A stretch of 64,000 nt of DNA from Litorimonas sp051251645 (GCA_051251645.1 JBPOEY010000001.1:806001-870000); one strand, 5' to 3'. Positions 1 through 8,094 are shown, numbered from the stretch's first letter. The notes: generated by a model not told the origin, from the letters alone. Program-made: numbers and translations.

Positions 1-135
1 GGGGCGCGCGGTGTTGAGAAGGTGATGAATATCCGCTTGAAAGCTGATGAGCGCGACATGTTCATGAAGTCAGTTGCCGCGGTCGAGAAGATCATCGCCG
101 ATTGTCAAGAAATGGAGCCTTCGCTGAAGGACTAA
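1..135 (+). CDS. mdh: Probable malate dehydrogenase, C-terminal fragment
   Basis: The 5' part of this gene lies outside the window; 44 codons remain before TAA at 133-135. The visible tail contains a GVEKV motif followed by a charged helix with KSVAAV. This matches the C-terminal helix of bacterial NAD-dependent malate dehydrogenases, where a GVEK(V/I)-x-E-I segment precedes a final helix ending in a lysine-rich tail. Malate dehydrogenase oxidises malate to oxaloacetate in the cytosolic TCA cycle. A hairpin terminator follows 28 bases downstream, so this is probably the end of its transcript. The call rests only on the short tail; another Rossmann-fold dehydrogenase is possible. Confidence 0.6.
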   Translation, partial: GARGVEKVMNIRLKADERDMFMKSVAAVEKIIADCQEMEPSLKD

Positions 136-160
136 GTTTTCACGATATTAGATAAGAAAA

Positions 161-187
161 AGCCCGGTCATTGCGCCGGGTTTTTTT
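161..187 (+). terminator. Rho-independent terminator after the mdh-like gene
   Basis: CCCGG at 163-167 pairs with CCGGG at 176-180 and is followed by seven T at 181-187. An A-rich run precedes the stem, so it may also serve the convergent transglycosylase gene, whose stop is at 199-201. Confidence 0.85.
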
Positions 188-198
188 ATGGGTGGGCC

Positions 199-2271
199 TT
201 AGCGAACGCTCGGATGCTGCGAGCCGAACCGTAAATCTTGGTCAATCGTCACAGGCGCGACATTGCCGTTTCGACGGGCCTTATAGACTTGCATGTTTTC
301 CAGCACGCGTTGGACGTAGTTGCGGGTCTCAGAGAAGGGAATTTTCTCAACCCAATCGATTGGGTCAATTTCCCCTGTGCGCGGATCGCCATTGCGTTCG
401 ATCCACTGACTGACCCGGCGCGGCCCTGCATTATACGCAACTGCTGCCATGATATAGGACCCATCAAAGTCTTCTAGCAGATCGTGCAAATGCAGCGCGC
501 CCATGCGCGCCCCATAATTTCGGTCCGTGATGAGGCGGTTGCGATCATAGGGAATGCGGTGTCGACGCGCTGTTGCGCTGGCCGTCGCATTGATCATCTG
601 CATCATGCCGTAGGCACTGGCGGACGAGATGGCGTTGGCCGCAAATTCGCTTTCTTGTCGCGCAATCGCATAGACAAAGGGGACATCGAACTCTGTTCCC
701 AGCGCTTCAATCGGATCAACAAGGGGATAGCCATTCTCTGTGAGCATGGACTGGAACCGTCCGGCCTGTTTCGCGGCACGGATAGACGGGCGCATGAAAC
801 TATACTCAGCGCTGACTTGGCTAAGCAGCGCCAGCTCGTCGAGCGATCCCAAATCATCATCAAGGGCATAGGCAAAGGTTGAGAAGAACCGTTCTTCGCC
901 GGCTTCGCCGAGCAGACGCAAAGCTTTCACGCGGGGGTCCGTTTCAAACCGTTGTCGAGCTTGAGGCGAAATCATCTGGGGGGGAAGCGTCAGACGCGCT
1001 GTGTCTCCCTGCAAGCGCTTGGTCGCGAGCTGTCCATAATAGGTATTCGGATATTTTGCCGCGGCCGCATAGGCTTGATTCCGTCGTTCATCATTCATCG
1101 CTTCCATCGCGCGGCCCTGCCAATAATGGGCGCGGGATAGGCTAATCGGTGTTGTGACACCCGTTTCAAGGCGTTGGAAACGTTCTAATGCGACGCCGGG
1201 TTGCCCGAGCTTCGTTAACGCAAGCCAGCCGCCGAGAAATTCAGGTTCGAAGAAGGGTGCGCCGCTCGTGGCTCCACTGAACTGCGTCATACGGTACGCT
1301 TCGGCCCAGCGTTCTTCTCCGATCAGCCAGTAGGCCATCAAACGTTTTTCCGTCCACATACGTCCTTGACCGTGCTCTGTCGTTGGGGCTGAGCCGATCT
1401 GTAAATAAACGGGTAAGGCATAGTCTTTGCTTTTGCGTTTACGCCGCCAGCGGGCGCGTTCGAATAAGAACGCCGCATCATTAGCGCGGCTTGCAGGGAT
1501 AGCATTGACGGCGGCATTGATGCCGCGCCCATTCGAGGCGAGTTCCATGCGGGCCGCCATCACGGCACGGTCTTCGCGGCTCATATGCGGGAGGAGTGCC
1601 CGCGCTTTGCCGAAATGTCGTGATCCGAGCCAGATCAAGTGATCCGCCCGCGCCGCATGGTCCTGTGGACTTAAGCGTGACTTATAGTGTTGGAACAAAT
1701 CGCGCTGTACGTCACGCGTGAGCCGGGCATCTCGCCATGCGGCTTTTAACCATCGGTCGGCTTGGTCGCGGTCACCCGCTTGATAAAGCGCGCGCGCTAA
1801 TGCGGCGCGGCCTTCACCGGAGACAGGCTCTTTGCCGTTAAACCATTCGAGGGTGCGGCGTGAAGGTAGAGGGTCATCGAACAGGCGGGCTTCGGCCTTG
1901 GCTTGGATCGACACCATGCGGGGCCAGTCGGACAAGTCATGTACGACATAGGTCAGCCAATCCGTCGGGACATTCGGGTCGCGCGCGGCCCGAACCCAGC
2001 GCAGCAGGTCTTTTGCCGTCGGGTCTTTGATAATGTCTTTAGATTTCTTAAGCTCACGCCAATCGCCGTCACTGGCCGCGGACAGGCCGCGTCGTAGATA
2101 TATGGCGTCTAGCGGGCTGATATATTCTGACAGGGCTAGCGGGGCGGGTTTGAGTCGCGGCAGCGGCACAATTCGCGTTTGGTAGCTATTCTGACCGCTA
2201 TTTTGAGCGAGCGCCGGGACGGCTATGCCGGGCGTGAATCCCAACACTAGACATAAAAAAAATGTCTTCAC
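199..2271 (-). CDS. Soluble lytic murein transglycosylase (Slt70 type), periplasmic
   Basis: Cleaves the MurNAc-GlcNAc bond of peptidoglycan with formation of 1,6-anhydro ends. The protein is 690 aa: a signal peptide (residues 1 to about 23, ending in PALAQ), a long alpha-helical superhelical region, and a C-terminal goose-lysozyme-like SLT domain. The SLT domain shows ARQESEF with the catalytic Glu near residue 540, then SAYGMMQM, and later AYNAGPRR. I chose the GTG start at 2271 because an AAGGAG box sits 8-9 bases upstream and the hydrophobic signal follows at once. The open frame runs on to 2445, but that would overlap the divergent dapA. Size and domain order fit the Slt family. Confidence 0.9.
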   Translation of the reverse strand: MKTFFLCLVLGFTPGIAVPALAQNSGQNSYQTRIVPLPRLKPAPLALSEYISPLDAIYLRRGLSAASDGDWRELKKSKDIIKDPTAKDLLRWVRAARDPNVPTDWLTYVVHDLSDWPRMVSIQAKAEARLFDDPLPSRRTLEWFNGKEPVSGEGRAALARALYQAGDRDQADRWLKAAWRDARLTRDVQRDLFQHYKSRLSPQDHAARADHLIWLGSRHFGKARALLPHMSREDRAVMAARMELASNGRGINAAVNAIPASRANDAAFLFERARWRRKRKSKDYALPVYLQIGSAPTTEHGQGRMWTEKRLMAYWLIGEERWAEAYRMTQFSGATSGAPFFEPEFLGGWLALTKLGQPGVALERFQRLETGVTTPISLSRAHYWQGRAMEAMNDERRNQAYAAAAKYPNTYYGQLATKRLQGDTARLTLPPQMISPQARQRFETDPRVKALRLLGEAGEERFFSTFAYALDDDLGSLDELALLSQVSAEYSFMRPSIRAAKQAGRFQSMLTENGYPLVDPIEALGTEFDVPFVYAIARQESEFAANAISSASAYGMMQMINATASATARRHRIPYDRNRLITDRNYGARMGALHLHDLLEDFDGSYIMAAVAYNAGPRRVSQWIERNGDPRTGEIDPIDWVEKIPFSETRNYVQRVLENMQVYKARRNGNVAPVTIDQDLRFGSQHPSVR

Positions 2272-2416
2272 CCAAACAGCTCCTTGAAATTGCACCAATA
2301 CGACCCAGATTTTGCCATGCTTGCCGAGTAACTGCCATGCTTGCAAGAGAGATGACAATCGGCCAAAGCGCGGCAAATAGCCTGCGTTCAACTCGGCTAT
2401 AGGAAAGGCGAATATC

Positions 2417-3289
2417 GTGAAAGGGTCCATCACAGCCTTGGTCACACCGTTCTCTAAGAACGGTCTCGATGAGCAGGCATTTCAAGATCACGTCGAGTGG
2501 CAAATTGCCTCCGGCACACATGGTCTGGTGCCGTGCGGAACGACGGGCGAAAGCGCGACGCTGACGCATGAAGAGCATAAGCGTGTCATTCGTCTTTGTG
2601 TGGAAGCGGCCGCAGGGCGCGTGCCTGTCATTGCAGGGGCGGGGTCGAATGAAACCCGTGTTTCGGTCGAATATGCCCAAGTCGCGAAAGACTGTGGTGC
2701 GGATGCAGCCCTGGTCGTTGCCCCTTATTACAATAAGCCGAGCCAAGAAGGTATTTTCCAGCACTTCAAAGCGATCTCTGACGCGGTCGATATTCCGATT
2801 GTCGTGTACAATGTCCCAAGCCGAAGCGTGGTCGACATCACTAATGAAACAATGGGGCGTCTAGCGCAATTGACCCATGTGGTGGGTTGCAAGGACGCAA
2901 CCGGGGATATCGGACGCGTTCAGGGAATAATCGACCGATGCGGCGCTGACTTTGTCCAGCTGTCCGGCGATGACCCCACGGCGCTTGCGCATTTTGTGCA
3001 TGGTGGCTGCGGGACGATCAGTGTTGGCTCTAACATTGCACCGAAACAATATGCCGACTTTCACAATGCAATGATCGCGGGAGACTTCGTGAGGGCCCGC
3101 GAGTTGAATGCGACGCTTGATCGCTTGCACAAAGATGTGTTCCTCGACCCGAGTCCCGCGCCTGTTAAATATGCGCTGACGCTACTGGGTCGCATGACGG
3201 ACCATGTGCGCTTGCCGATGACGCCGTGTCGGGACGAGACCAAAGCAAAAGTTCGTTCCGCCATGATCCGCGCCGGGATTGATATTTAG
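2417..3289 (+). CDS. dapA: 4-hydroxy-tetrahydrodipicolinate synthase
   Basis: Condenses pyruvate with aspartate semialdehyde in the first committed step of the lysine/diaminopimelate pathway, in the cytosol. The 290-aa length is standard for the family. Visible motifs are GTTGES at residues 41-46 (substrate-binding Thr pair), Tyr131 in VVYNVPSR (proton relay) and Lys159 in GCKDATGD (Schiff base). The start is GTG at 2417, with AGGAAAGG upstream. The gene is divergent from the transglycosylase across about 145 bases, which must hold both promoters. smpB begins one base after its stop, so the two are probably co-transcribed. Confidence 0.97.
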   Translation: MKGSITALVTPFSKNGLDEQAFQDHVEWQIASGTHGLVPCGTTGESATLTHEEHKRVIRLCVEAAAGRVPVIAGAGSNETRVSVEYAQVAKDCGADAALVVAPYYNKPSQEGIFQHFKAISDAVDIPIVVYNVPSRSVVDITNETMGRLAQLTHVVGCKDATGDIGRVQGIIDRCGADFVQLSGDDPTALAHFVHGGCGTISVGSNIAPKQYADFHNAMIAGDFVRARELNATLDRLHKDVFLDPSPAPVKYALTLLGRMTDHVRLPMTPCRDETKAKVRSAMIRAGIDI

Positions 3290-3290
3290 G

Positions 3291-3776
3291 ATGGCGGTTA
3301 AAAAGAAACCGACGATTGGTGAAAATGGCAAGCTGATTGCTGAAAACCGCCGCGCCCGCTTCGACTATGCGATCGAAGAGACGTTCGAGGCGGGCATCAG
3401 CCTGTTGGGGACCGAGGTCAAAAGCCTGCGGTTGGGCAAAGCCAATATCGCCGAAAGCTATGTCGATGTGGATGGCTCGGAAGCCTTTTTGGTCAACGCC
3501 AATATCCCGATTTATGAACCTGCTGCGCAGTTTAATCATAGCCCAACGCGGGGCCGAAAACTACTTTTGAAACGCAAGGAAATTAATACGCTGATCGGTG
3601 AAACCCAGCGGAAGGGCCGCACCATCGTGCCGTTGAAAATCTACTTTAACAATGAGGGTCGCATCAAACTGTTGATCGGTGTGGCCGAGGGTAAACAGCA
3701 ACGCGACAAACGCGATGTGCAGAAGAAGCGCGATTGGCAAAAGCAAAAAGCGCGGATATTGCGGGATCGCGGTTAA
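3291..3776 (+). CDS. smpB: SsrA (tmRNA)-binding protein SmpB
   Basis: Binds tmRNA and delivers it to stalled ribosomes for trans-translation. The protein has 161 aa, the usual length. The OB-fold core shows ARFDYAIEETFEAGISLLGTEVKSLR in parts, then the internal NARGKL-like GRKLLLKR stretch. The C-terminal tail (about residues 130-161) is rich in Lys and Arg and belongs in the ribosomal decoding centre. The ATG at 3291 follows the dapA stop by one base; an in-frame upstream ATG at 3279 would lie inside dapA. dapA-smpB adjacency is common in alphaproteobacteria. No tmRNA gene was seen in this window. Confidence 0.96.
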   Translation: MAVKKKPTIGENGKLIAENRRARFDYAIEETFEAGISLLGTEVKSLRLGKANIAESYVDVDGSEAFLVNANIPIYEPAAQFNHSPTRGRKLLLKRKEINTLIGETQRKGRTIVPLKIYFNNEGRIKLLIGVAEGKQQRDKRDVQKKRDWQKQKARILRDRG

Positions 3777-3788
3777 GCCAGCAGGGCT

Positions 3789-4424
3789 TTAATTTAATAG
3801 GGTCTGGGCCCGCGCGAACACATCAAAGAACATCGCTTCGGTCAGGCGGCCTGTGTTCGTATTGTAGCGCGAGCAGTGATAGCTCGATAGAACTGTATAA
3901 TCGCCAAGTTCATACTCGCTTCCGTGGGCAAATTTCTCACGCGAAACTTTTCCGCCGAGGCACCGCACTGTGCTGTCATGGCTGACCTTGCCGAGGCACA
4001 GCAGAGTTTTGAGCTTCGGCAGTATGTCGATTTGGGCGCGCAAATAATTGCGGCATGTATTCACTTCTGCCCCGACGGGTTTGTTCTGCGGCGGCACGCA
4101 CCGCACAGCATTTGTGATCATCGCATTATGCAATGCTAAACCATCATCAATCCGGGCATCAAAGCGGTCGTTTGAAAAGCCAAATTTTGCCAATGCCGGA
4201 TAGAGCAAATCGCCGGCCGCGTCGCCTGTAAACGGTCGACCGGTCTTATTCGCACCGTTCATGCCGGGGGCGAGACCGACGACGAGCAATTCAGCCTGCG
4301 GATCGCCAAAACTTGGGACGGGTCCATTGAAATGTCCGGGTAGACGGTCGCGACAGTCTTCAAGAAAATTAAAGATTCGCGGGCATCTCTGGCAAAAATA
4401 CGCGGGTTCTGATCCCACGCTCAT
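3789..4424 (-). CDS. Uracil-DNA glycosylase, family 5 (UDGb-like)
   Basis: Removes uracil and related deaminated bases from DNA as the first step of base excision repair. The 211-aa protein shows motif 1 as GLAPGMNGANKTGRPFTGD and motif 2 as HCSRYNTNTGRLT, the pattern of thermostable family-5 enzymes (no catalytic Asp in motif 1). Cysteines at 11, 14 and 24, plus one in NAVRC and one in VNTCRNYL, are candidates for the 4Fe-4S cluster ligands. The start at 4424 is chosen because the upstream NYN gene ends at 4450; a GGAG-like box lies 11-15 bases upstream. It runs in the same direction as the NYN gene, 25 bases behind it. Confidence 0.88.
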   Translation of the reverse strand: MSVGSEPAYFCQRCPRIFNFLEDCRDRLPGHFNGPVPSFGDPQAELLVVGLAPGMNGANKTGRPFTGDAAGDLLYPALAKFGFSNDRFDARIDDGLALHNAMITNAVRCVPPQNKPVGAEVNTCRNYLRAQIDILPKLKTLLCLGKVSHDSTVRCLGGKVSREKFAHGSEYELGDYTVLSSYHCSRYNTNTGRLTEAMFFDVFARAQTLLN

Positions 4425-4449
4425 AGCGGCTCGCACTCCTGAGCCGCGA

Positions 4450-5073
4450 TCAATCATAGCCAAAGTCGTCATCGCGGCCATTGTCATCATAGTCACCGTC
4501 ACCGCCTTCGAAATCATCTTCATCCTTATAGGAGGGGCGATCTCGTTTCGGTCGCCCGACTTCGCGTTCGAGGTCATCAATTTCGATGAAGTTATCGGCC
4601 TGACGCCGCAGCTCGTCCGCCAAGAGCGCGGGTTTGATGACGAGAGACGAGACGACCGTCACTCGCACGCCGAGCTTCTGCACCGCTTCAACGGCCGCGC
4701 GGAAATCTCCATCGCCAGAGAAAAGCAATATGTGATCAACATGGGGCGCGAGTTCCATCATGCGCACAACAATTTCGACATCCATGTCGCCTTTGATGCG
4801 GGTGCGACCATCACGGTCCGTGAATGTCTTGGCTTTCTTTGTGATGATGTGAAAGCCATTGTAATCCAGCCAATCGAGGAGGGGGCGGAGCGGCGAAAAA
4901 TCGTCATTTTCTTTCAAGGCCGTAAAGTAATAAGCCTTGATCATCCGCCCTTTGGCGCCGAAATAATTCAATAGGTTCTTGTAATCGATGTCGAAGTCGA
5001 GTGACTTCGCCGTCGAATAGAAATTCGCGCCATCGACAAAGATTGCGAGCTTCTCATTGGGGTGAAAAATCAT
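4450..5073 (-). CDS. NYN domain protein (LabA/DUF88 family, predicted ribonuclease)
   Basis: The 207-aa protein has a PIN-like NYN fold. FVDGANFY at residues 12-19 gives Asp14 and Asn17, KGDMDV at 94-99 gives Asp96/Asp98, and SGDGDF at 119-124 gives Asp121/Asp123; these acidic residues form the metal site of the family. Residues from about 170 on form a low-complexity tail rich in Asp, Glu and Gly. Family members act on RNA, but the substrate of this one is unknown. It leads a two-gene unit with the uracil-DNA glycosylase and is divergent from folK with only 11-32 bases between start codons. Confidence 0.85.
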   Translation of the reverse strand: MIFHPNEKLAIFVDGANFYSTAKSLDFDIDYKNLLNYFGAKGRMIKAYYFTALKENDDFSPLRPLLDWLDYNGFHIITKKAKTFTDRDGRTRIKGDMDVEIVVRMMELAPHVDHILLFSGDGDFRAAVEAVQKLGVRVTVVSSLVIKPALLADELRRQADNFIEIDDLEREVGRPKRDRPSYKDEDDFEGGDGDYDDNGRDDDFGYD

Positions 5074-5105
5074 GCAGAGAATCCGTGTCTAAAATAAATA
5101 AGAAT

Positions 5106-5576
5106 ATGAGTCGGGCGTATATCGCGTTCGGGGCGAACTTGTCCAATCCGCGCGAGACGCTGATGCAAGCGATTACGGCGATGGGAGAGGCCGGCATTGT
5201 GATTGATGCGGTCTCTAACTTGTGGCGGAGTCCAGCGTGGCCACCGGGGAGCCGTGCGCCGGACTACCGTAATGCGGTCTTGTCGGTGCGGACGTGTCGT
5301 GGCCCCAAAATGCTGATGGACCTATTGCTCGCGATTGAAACGAAGCTGGGTCGCGTCCGGACCGTCCGAAATGCACCGCGCTTGATTGATCTCGACTTGA
5401 TCGATTATGCCGAACAGGTCTCAACTGACCCGCATTGTACCTTGCCTCACCCGAGAATGGCGCAACGGGCGTTTGTGTTGAAACCGATGGCTGAGGTTAC
5501 AGCGCCGGGCTGGCGGCATCCTGTGAGTGGGCAGAGCATAGCGGCGTTGATTGCGAATCTCACTGCAATTCCTTAG
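5106..5576 (+). CDS. folK: 2-amino-4-hydroxy-6-hydroxymethyldihydropteridine pyrophosphokinase
   Basis: Transfers pyrophosphate from ATP to 6-hydroxymethyl-dihydropterin in folate synthesis. The 156-aa protein has the family N-terminus AYIAFGANL, the metal-binding RLIDLDLIDY (Asp-x-Asp) and the LPHPRMAQRAFVLKPMAEV signature. I chose ATG 5106 because homologues begin a few residues before the first strand; a GTG at 5085 would add seven residues, and neither start has a strong ribosome site. In related genomes folK precedes rpoZ-spoT; here rpoZ-spoT lie 17 kb away. Its stop codon overlaps the ancestral (out-of-frame) stop of the convergent VOC gene. Confidence 0.93.
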   Translation: MSRAYIAFGANLSNPRETLMQAITAMGEAGIVIDAVSNLWRSPAWPPGSRAPDYRNAVLSVRTCRGPKMLMDLLLAIETKLGRVRTVRNAPRLIDLDLIDYAEQVSTDPHCTLPHPRMAQRAFVLKPMAEVTAPGWRHPVSGQSIAALIANLTAIP

Positions 5577-5616
5577 CCTTCAAAAGCCTTCTCCAACGCG
5601 GCAATGTCAATTTTTT

Positions 5617-6042
5617 TCATCGTAAACATGGCTTGTCTTGCCCGTTCCCTGCGTCGTGGTCCTCACTATTCGTGAGTTCGACCAGTCGGTGCGGCGTGAC
5701 TTGCCAAGACACGCCATATTTGTCTTTTAGCCAACCACACATGCTTTCTTCGCCACCGTCTGCGGTCAGGGATTCCCACAATTCATCTGTTTCAGCTTGA
5801 TCATCTGTCAGCACGCTGATCGACGCTGCACCCGTTTGTGAGAACATGTCTCCGCCATTGAGGATCATCATCGGCGCGCCCGCGAGCGTAAATTCGACAA
5901 CAACAGGTTCCTGACCGTCGCGCTGTGAGAACTCGCTTTCAACTCGGCTATCGGGAAGCAGGGTGCAGTAAAAGCGCGCGGCTTCCAGCCCATTTCCCTG
6001 AAACCACCAACAGGTGCGAACTTTTGATTGTAATGCGGTCAT
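5617..6042 (-). CDS. VOC/PhnB-like glyoxalase-fold protein, C-terminus frameshifted
   Basis: The 141-aa product starts like the PhnB / 3-demethylubiquinone-methyltransferase-type VOC proteins: WWFQGNGLEAARFYCTLLPDS, then FTLAGAPMMILNGG and YGVSWQVTP. After VELTNSEDHDA the frame runs into an unrelated tail and stops at 5617. In the neighbouring frame the DNA encodes ARQAMFTMKKIDIAALE and a stop at 5573-5575, which is the normal family C-terminus. A single base has therefore been lost near 5648-5655, in both senses either a real mutation or a sequence error. The start has AGGAG seven bases upstream. Third gene of the TetR-AHSA1-VOC unit; catalytic role unknown. Confidence 0.8.
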   Translation of the reverse strand: MTALQSKVRTCWWFQGNGLEAARFYCTLLPDSRVESEFSQRDGQEPVVVEFTLAGAPMMILNGGDMFSQTGAASISVLTDDQAETDELWESLTADGGEESMCGWLKDKYGVSWQVTPHRLVELTNSEDHDAGNGQDKPCLR

Positions 6043-6085
6043 ATCAGTCTCCTAATTGAAAGTATTTGTGTCTAGAGCGATTGAG

Positions 6086-6535
6086 CTACCGCCTCCAATT
6101 GGTCCGTGGCTTTGCCCCAACCGTCAAAAACCCCATGGCTTCATGTTCTAATTTGGCGGCTTCGGTCCAATGATGGGCTTTTGCAACGTAACGGGTGCGG
6201 CCATCGCCGAGTGGCTCGAAGGAGATTTCGCTTACCATAAATGCACGGTCAGCGGGAATCCAGCCGGGACGAAAGGCATCCGTCGTAACCAAACGCCGTT
6301 GGGGAATAATATCAAGGAAGACCCCCGCGTTCGGGAAGGTCTCATTGTCTGGTCCCATCATGACACAAGAAAATTCCCCGCCAATTTTAGCGTCAATTAT
6401 CGCGTCTGTCGCCTGCCATGGTTTCGGGCAAAACCATTGTTCCAGCAGTATTGGTCTTGTCCAGCATTGATAGAGGGCATCGGCTGACGCGTCTAAGATG
6501 CGGTCTAACGTCAATGTATGCGAGCGGCGGGTCAT
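6086..6535 (-). CDS. AHSA1/SRPBCC-domain protein, C-terminus frameshifted
   Basis: A 149-aa START-like (SRPBCC, AHSA1 type) protein with the family hallmarks ILDASADALYQCWT near the start, WFCPKPW, GGEFSCVM and AKAHHWTEAAKLEHEAMGF near the end. Such proteins bind small hydrophobic ligands. After HEAMGF the frame gives LTVGAKPRTNWRR and stops. One extra T in the run of five T (minus strand, plus-strand A run at 6126-6130) would restore FFDGWGKATDQLEA and a stop at 6072-6074, the usual family ending. The start overlaps the tetR-like gene by four bases (ATGA), so the genes are translationally coupled. Confidence 0.82.
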   Translation of the reverse strand: MTRRSHTLTLDRILDASADALYQCWTRPILLEQWFCPKPWQATDAIIDAKIGGEFSCVMMGPDNETFPNAGVFLDIIPQRRLVTTDAFRPGWIPADRAFMVSEISFEPLGDGRTRYVAKAHHWTEAAKLEHEAMGFLTVGAKPRTNWRR

Positions 6536-7164
6536 GAGGGGCTCTCTCCTGATTGCGCGAAGGTGAGTTGAATATAGCGTTTAAGATGATCAATGCTGTC
6601 ATGCGCGACGCTCTGATCTCCGCTGGCCTTGGCCAGTATGAATGCGCCTTGAAGGACGGCCTGCGTGTGCAACGCATAGCTTTTTGCCGGTAAAGCTGGG
6701 GGCGAGGAGAGATCGTTTAACGCGGCTTCAAAATCTTTTGTGAGTGTGGCAGCATGACCAAAGATACTGGCTTCGCAGGCGGCCCGGATTGCTGGCGACG
6801 TCTCATAAATCTCTTGCGACAATGTGCCGACCAAGCAAGTCCATTCAGCGATTTCGCCCGACATGATTGATTTTCGAAAGTCGATATAAGCCAGAATGCG
6901 GGCCAAAGGCGTTTCAGCTGAATGATACGCGGCGTCCGCGAAGAGCACGGACGTCGTGTCTGACCAAAAATTGGCAACAGCGACACCGAGATCCTCTTTA
7001 GTTTTAAAATGATGGAAAAATGCGCCCTTTGTGACCCCCGCGTCTTGGCAAAGTTTATCTACCGTTGTGGCCGAAAAACCTTTCTGACGGATCATATCCC
7101 GCGCCGCGATGAGAAGCTTTTCTCTCGCATTAACACGTCTTGTGGAACTCAAATCATTGTTCAT
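6532..7164 (-). CDS. TetR/AcrR family transcriptional regulator
   Basis: The 210-aa protein has a helix-turn-helix at about residues 12-58, with KGFSATTVDKLCQDAGVTKGAFFHHFKTKEDL, the classical TetR signature, followed by a helical ligand-binding domain with no obvious relative. It heads the operon with the AHSA1 and VOC genes. A 20-base near-palindrome lies eight bases upstream of its start codon and probably serves as its operator, so it is likely to repress itself and the two downstream genes. The inducer cannot be read from the sequence. Confidence 0.92.
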   Translation of the reverse strand: MNNDLSSTRRVNAREKLLIAARDMIRQKGFSATTVDKLCQDAGVTKGAFFHHFKTKEDLGVAVANFWSDTTSVLFADAAYHSAETPLARILAYIDFRKSIMSGEIAEWTCLVGTLSQEIYETSPAIRAACEASIFGHAATLTKDFEAALNDLSSPPALPAKSYALHTQAVLQGAFILAKASGDQSVAHDSIDHLKRYIQLTFAQSGESPS

Positions 7165-7171
7165 AAATTAT

Positions 7172-7191
7172 CATACCAACCAGTCGGTATG
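7172..7191. promoter_or_regulatory. Probable TetR-family operator
   Basis: CATACC at 7172-7177 and GGTATG at 7186-7191 form a perfect six-base inverted repeat around AACCAGTC, whose arms are also partly symmetric. The shape, with a half-site like ATACCGACC, is that of many TetR-family operators. It sits immediately upstream of the regulator's start codon at 7164. Confidence 0.65.
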
Positions 7192-7303
7192 TTTGTCAAT
7201 ATTTTCTATGAAATGAGGTTTAGAGCTTTGGCGCTAGCAATGACTACTCGTGTTCATTTTCCGTGCGATCAGTCTGGAGCATCGCAGATGGGTCAGCTAG
7301 AAG

Positions 7304-8035
7304 ATGTCTATGAGAGCCGATTATACATTGCCCCGCCTATATTTGGATCACCCGTTAACGGGCGAGATCAACCTGTCGCGAGAGCAGGCGCATTACTTCG
7401 GCACGGTTTTGCGTAAACGCGTCGGCGATCCGGTGCGGCTGTTTAATGGTCGTGACGGGGAATGGGCGGCTGAGATTATCACCGTTGATCGGAAGTCGAT
7501 GCGACTATCCGTTGGCGAACAGCTGCGGGTGTCGCGTGCGGTGCCAGATATTCGGTTGCTTTTCGCGCCATTGCGAAAGCACCGAACGGCCACCGTCTTA
7601 GAAAAGGCGACAGAGCTAGGCATTCGCACGATCCAACCTGTTATTACGGCCCGGACGCAATATCCGAAATTCAATCTCGAACGGGCGCAGGCGCAAATCA
7701 TTGAAGCAGCGGAACAAACCGAACGCTTAGACTTACCAGATCTCTTTGCGCCCGTGTCACTGGAAAACGCCCTTGGGGACGGGCGCAGCCTGCTGTTTGC
7801 GGACGAGGCGGGCGACGTGCCGATGGTTTTACCGACGTTAGAGGGTCTCAGCTTGCCGCTCGACATTCTGATCGGTCCGGAAGGCGGTTTTCAGGAGTCT
7901 GAGCGCGATTTGATCCGCACGCGCGCCCATGTTTACCCGGTTACGCTCGGCCCGCGTATTTTACGCGCTGACACAGCGGCGATCAGCTTGCTGACACTTG
8001 TGCAGGCAAAATTGGGTGATTGGCAACATATCTGA
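7304..8035 (+). CDS. rsmE: 16S rRNA (uracil-1498 N3)-methyltransferase
   Basis: Methylates U1498 of 16S rRNA using S-adenosylmethionine. The 243-aa protein has the RsmE layout: an N-terminal PUA-like RNA-binding domain (about 1-75, with QAHYFGTVLRKRVGD), then a SPOUT domain with a C-terminal trefoil knot. The knot shows LIGPEGGFQESE and LGPRILRADTAAI, the cofactor-binding signatures. ATG 7304 is followed by a second ATG at 7310; either could serve. In related genomes rsmE directly precedes gshA; here two oxidoreductase genes separate them. Confidence 0.95.
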   Translation: MSMRADYTLPRLYLDHPLTGEINLSREQAHYFGTVLRKRVGDPVRLFNGRDGEWAAEIITVDRKSMRLSVGEQLRVSRAVPDIRLLFAPLRKHRTATVLEKATELGIRTIQPVITARTQYPKFNLERAQAQIIEAAEQTERLDLPDLFAPVSLENALGDGRSLLFADEAGDVPMVLPTLEGLSLPLDILIGPEGGFQESERDLIRTRAHVYPVTLGPRILRADTAAISLLTLVQAKLGDWQHI

Positions 8036-8045
8036 ATGGCGATGC

Positions 8046-8073
8046 ATTCATTTGCAGGGCTTTATTCATTTGC
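8046..8073. repeat. Direct repeat upstream of the monooxygenase operon
   Basis: ATTCATTTGC occurs at 8046-8055 and again at 8064-8073, 18 bases apart start to start, just before the monooxygenase start at 8095. The second copy continues into GAAT, making a partial inverted repeat. It could be a regulator site; no bound factor can be named. Confidence 0.4.
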
Positions 8074-8094
8074 GAATGTGGTTACACATAAATC

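Noticed and set aside
199..2445. Longer form of the lytic transglycosylase starting at 2445
   Set aside because: It would run into dapA and bury the signal peptide; GTG 2271 has a good ribosome site.
4261..4974. A 237-codon plus-strand frame across the glycosylase and NYN genes
   Set aside because: Antisense to two genes with strong family motifs and has no recognisable domain.
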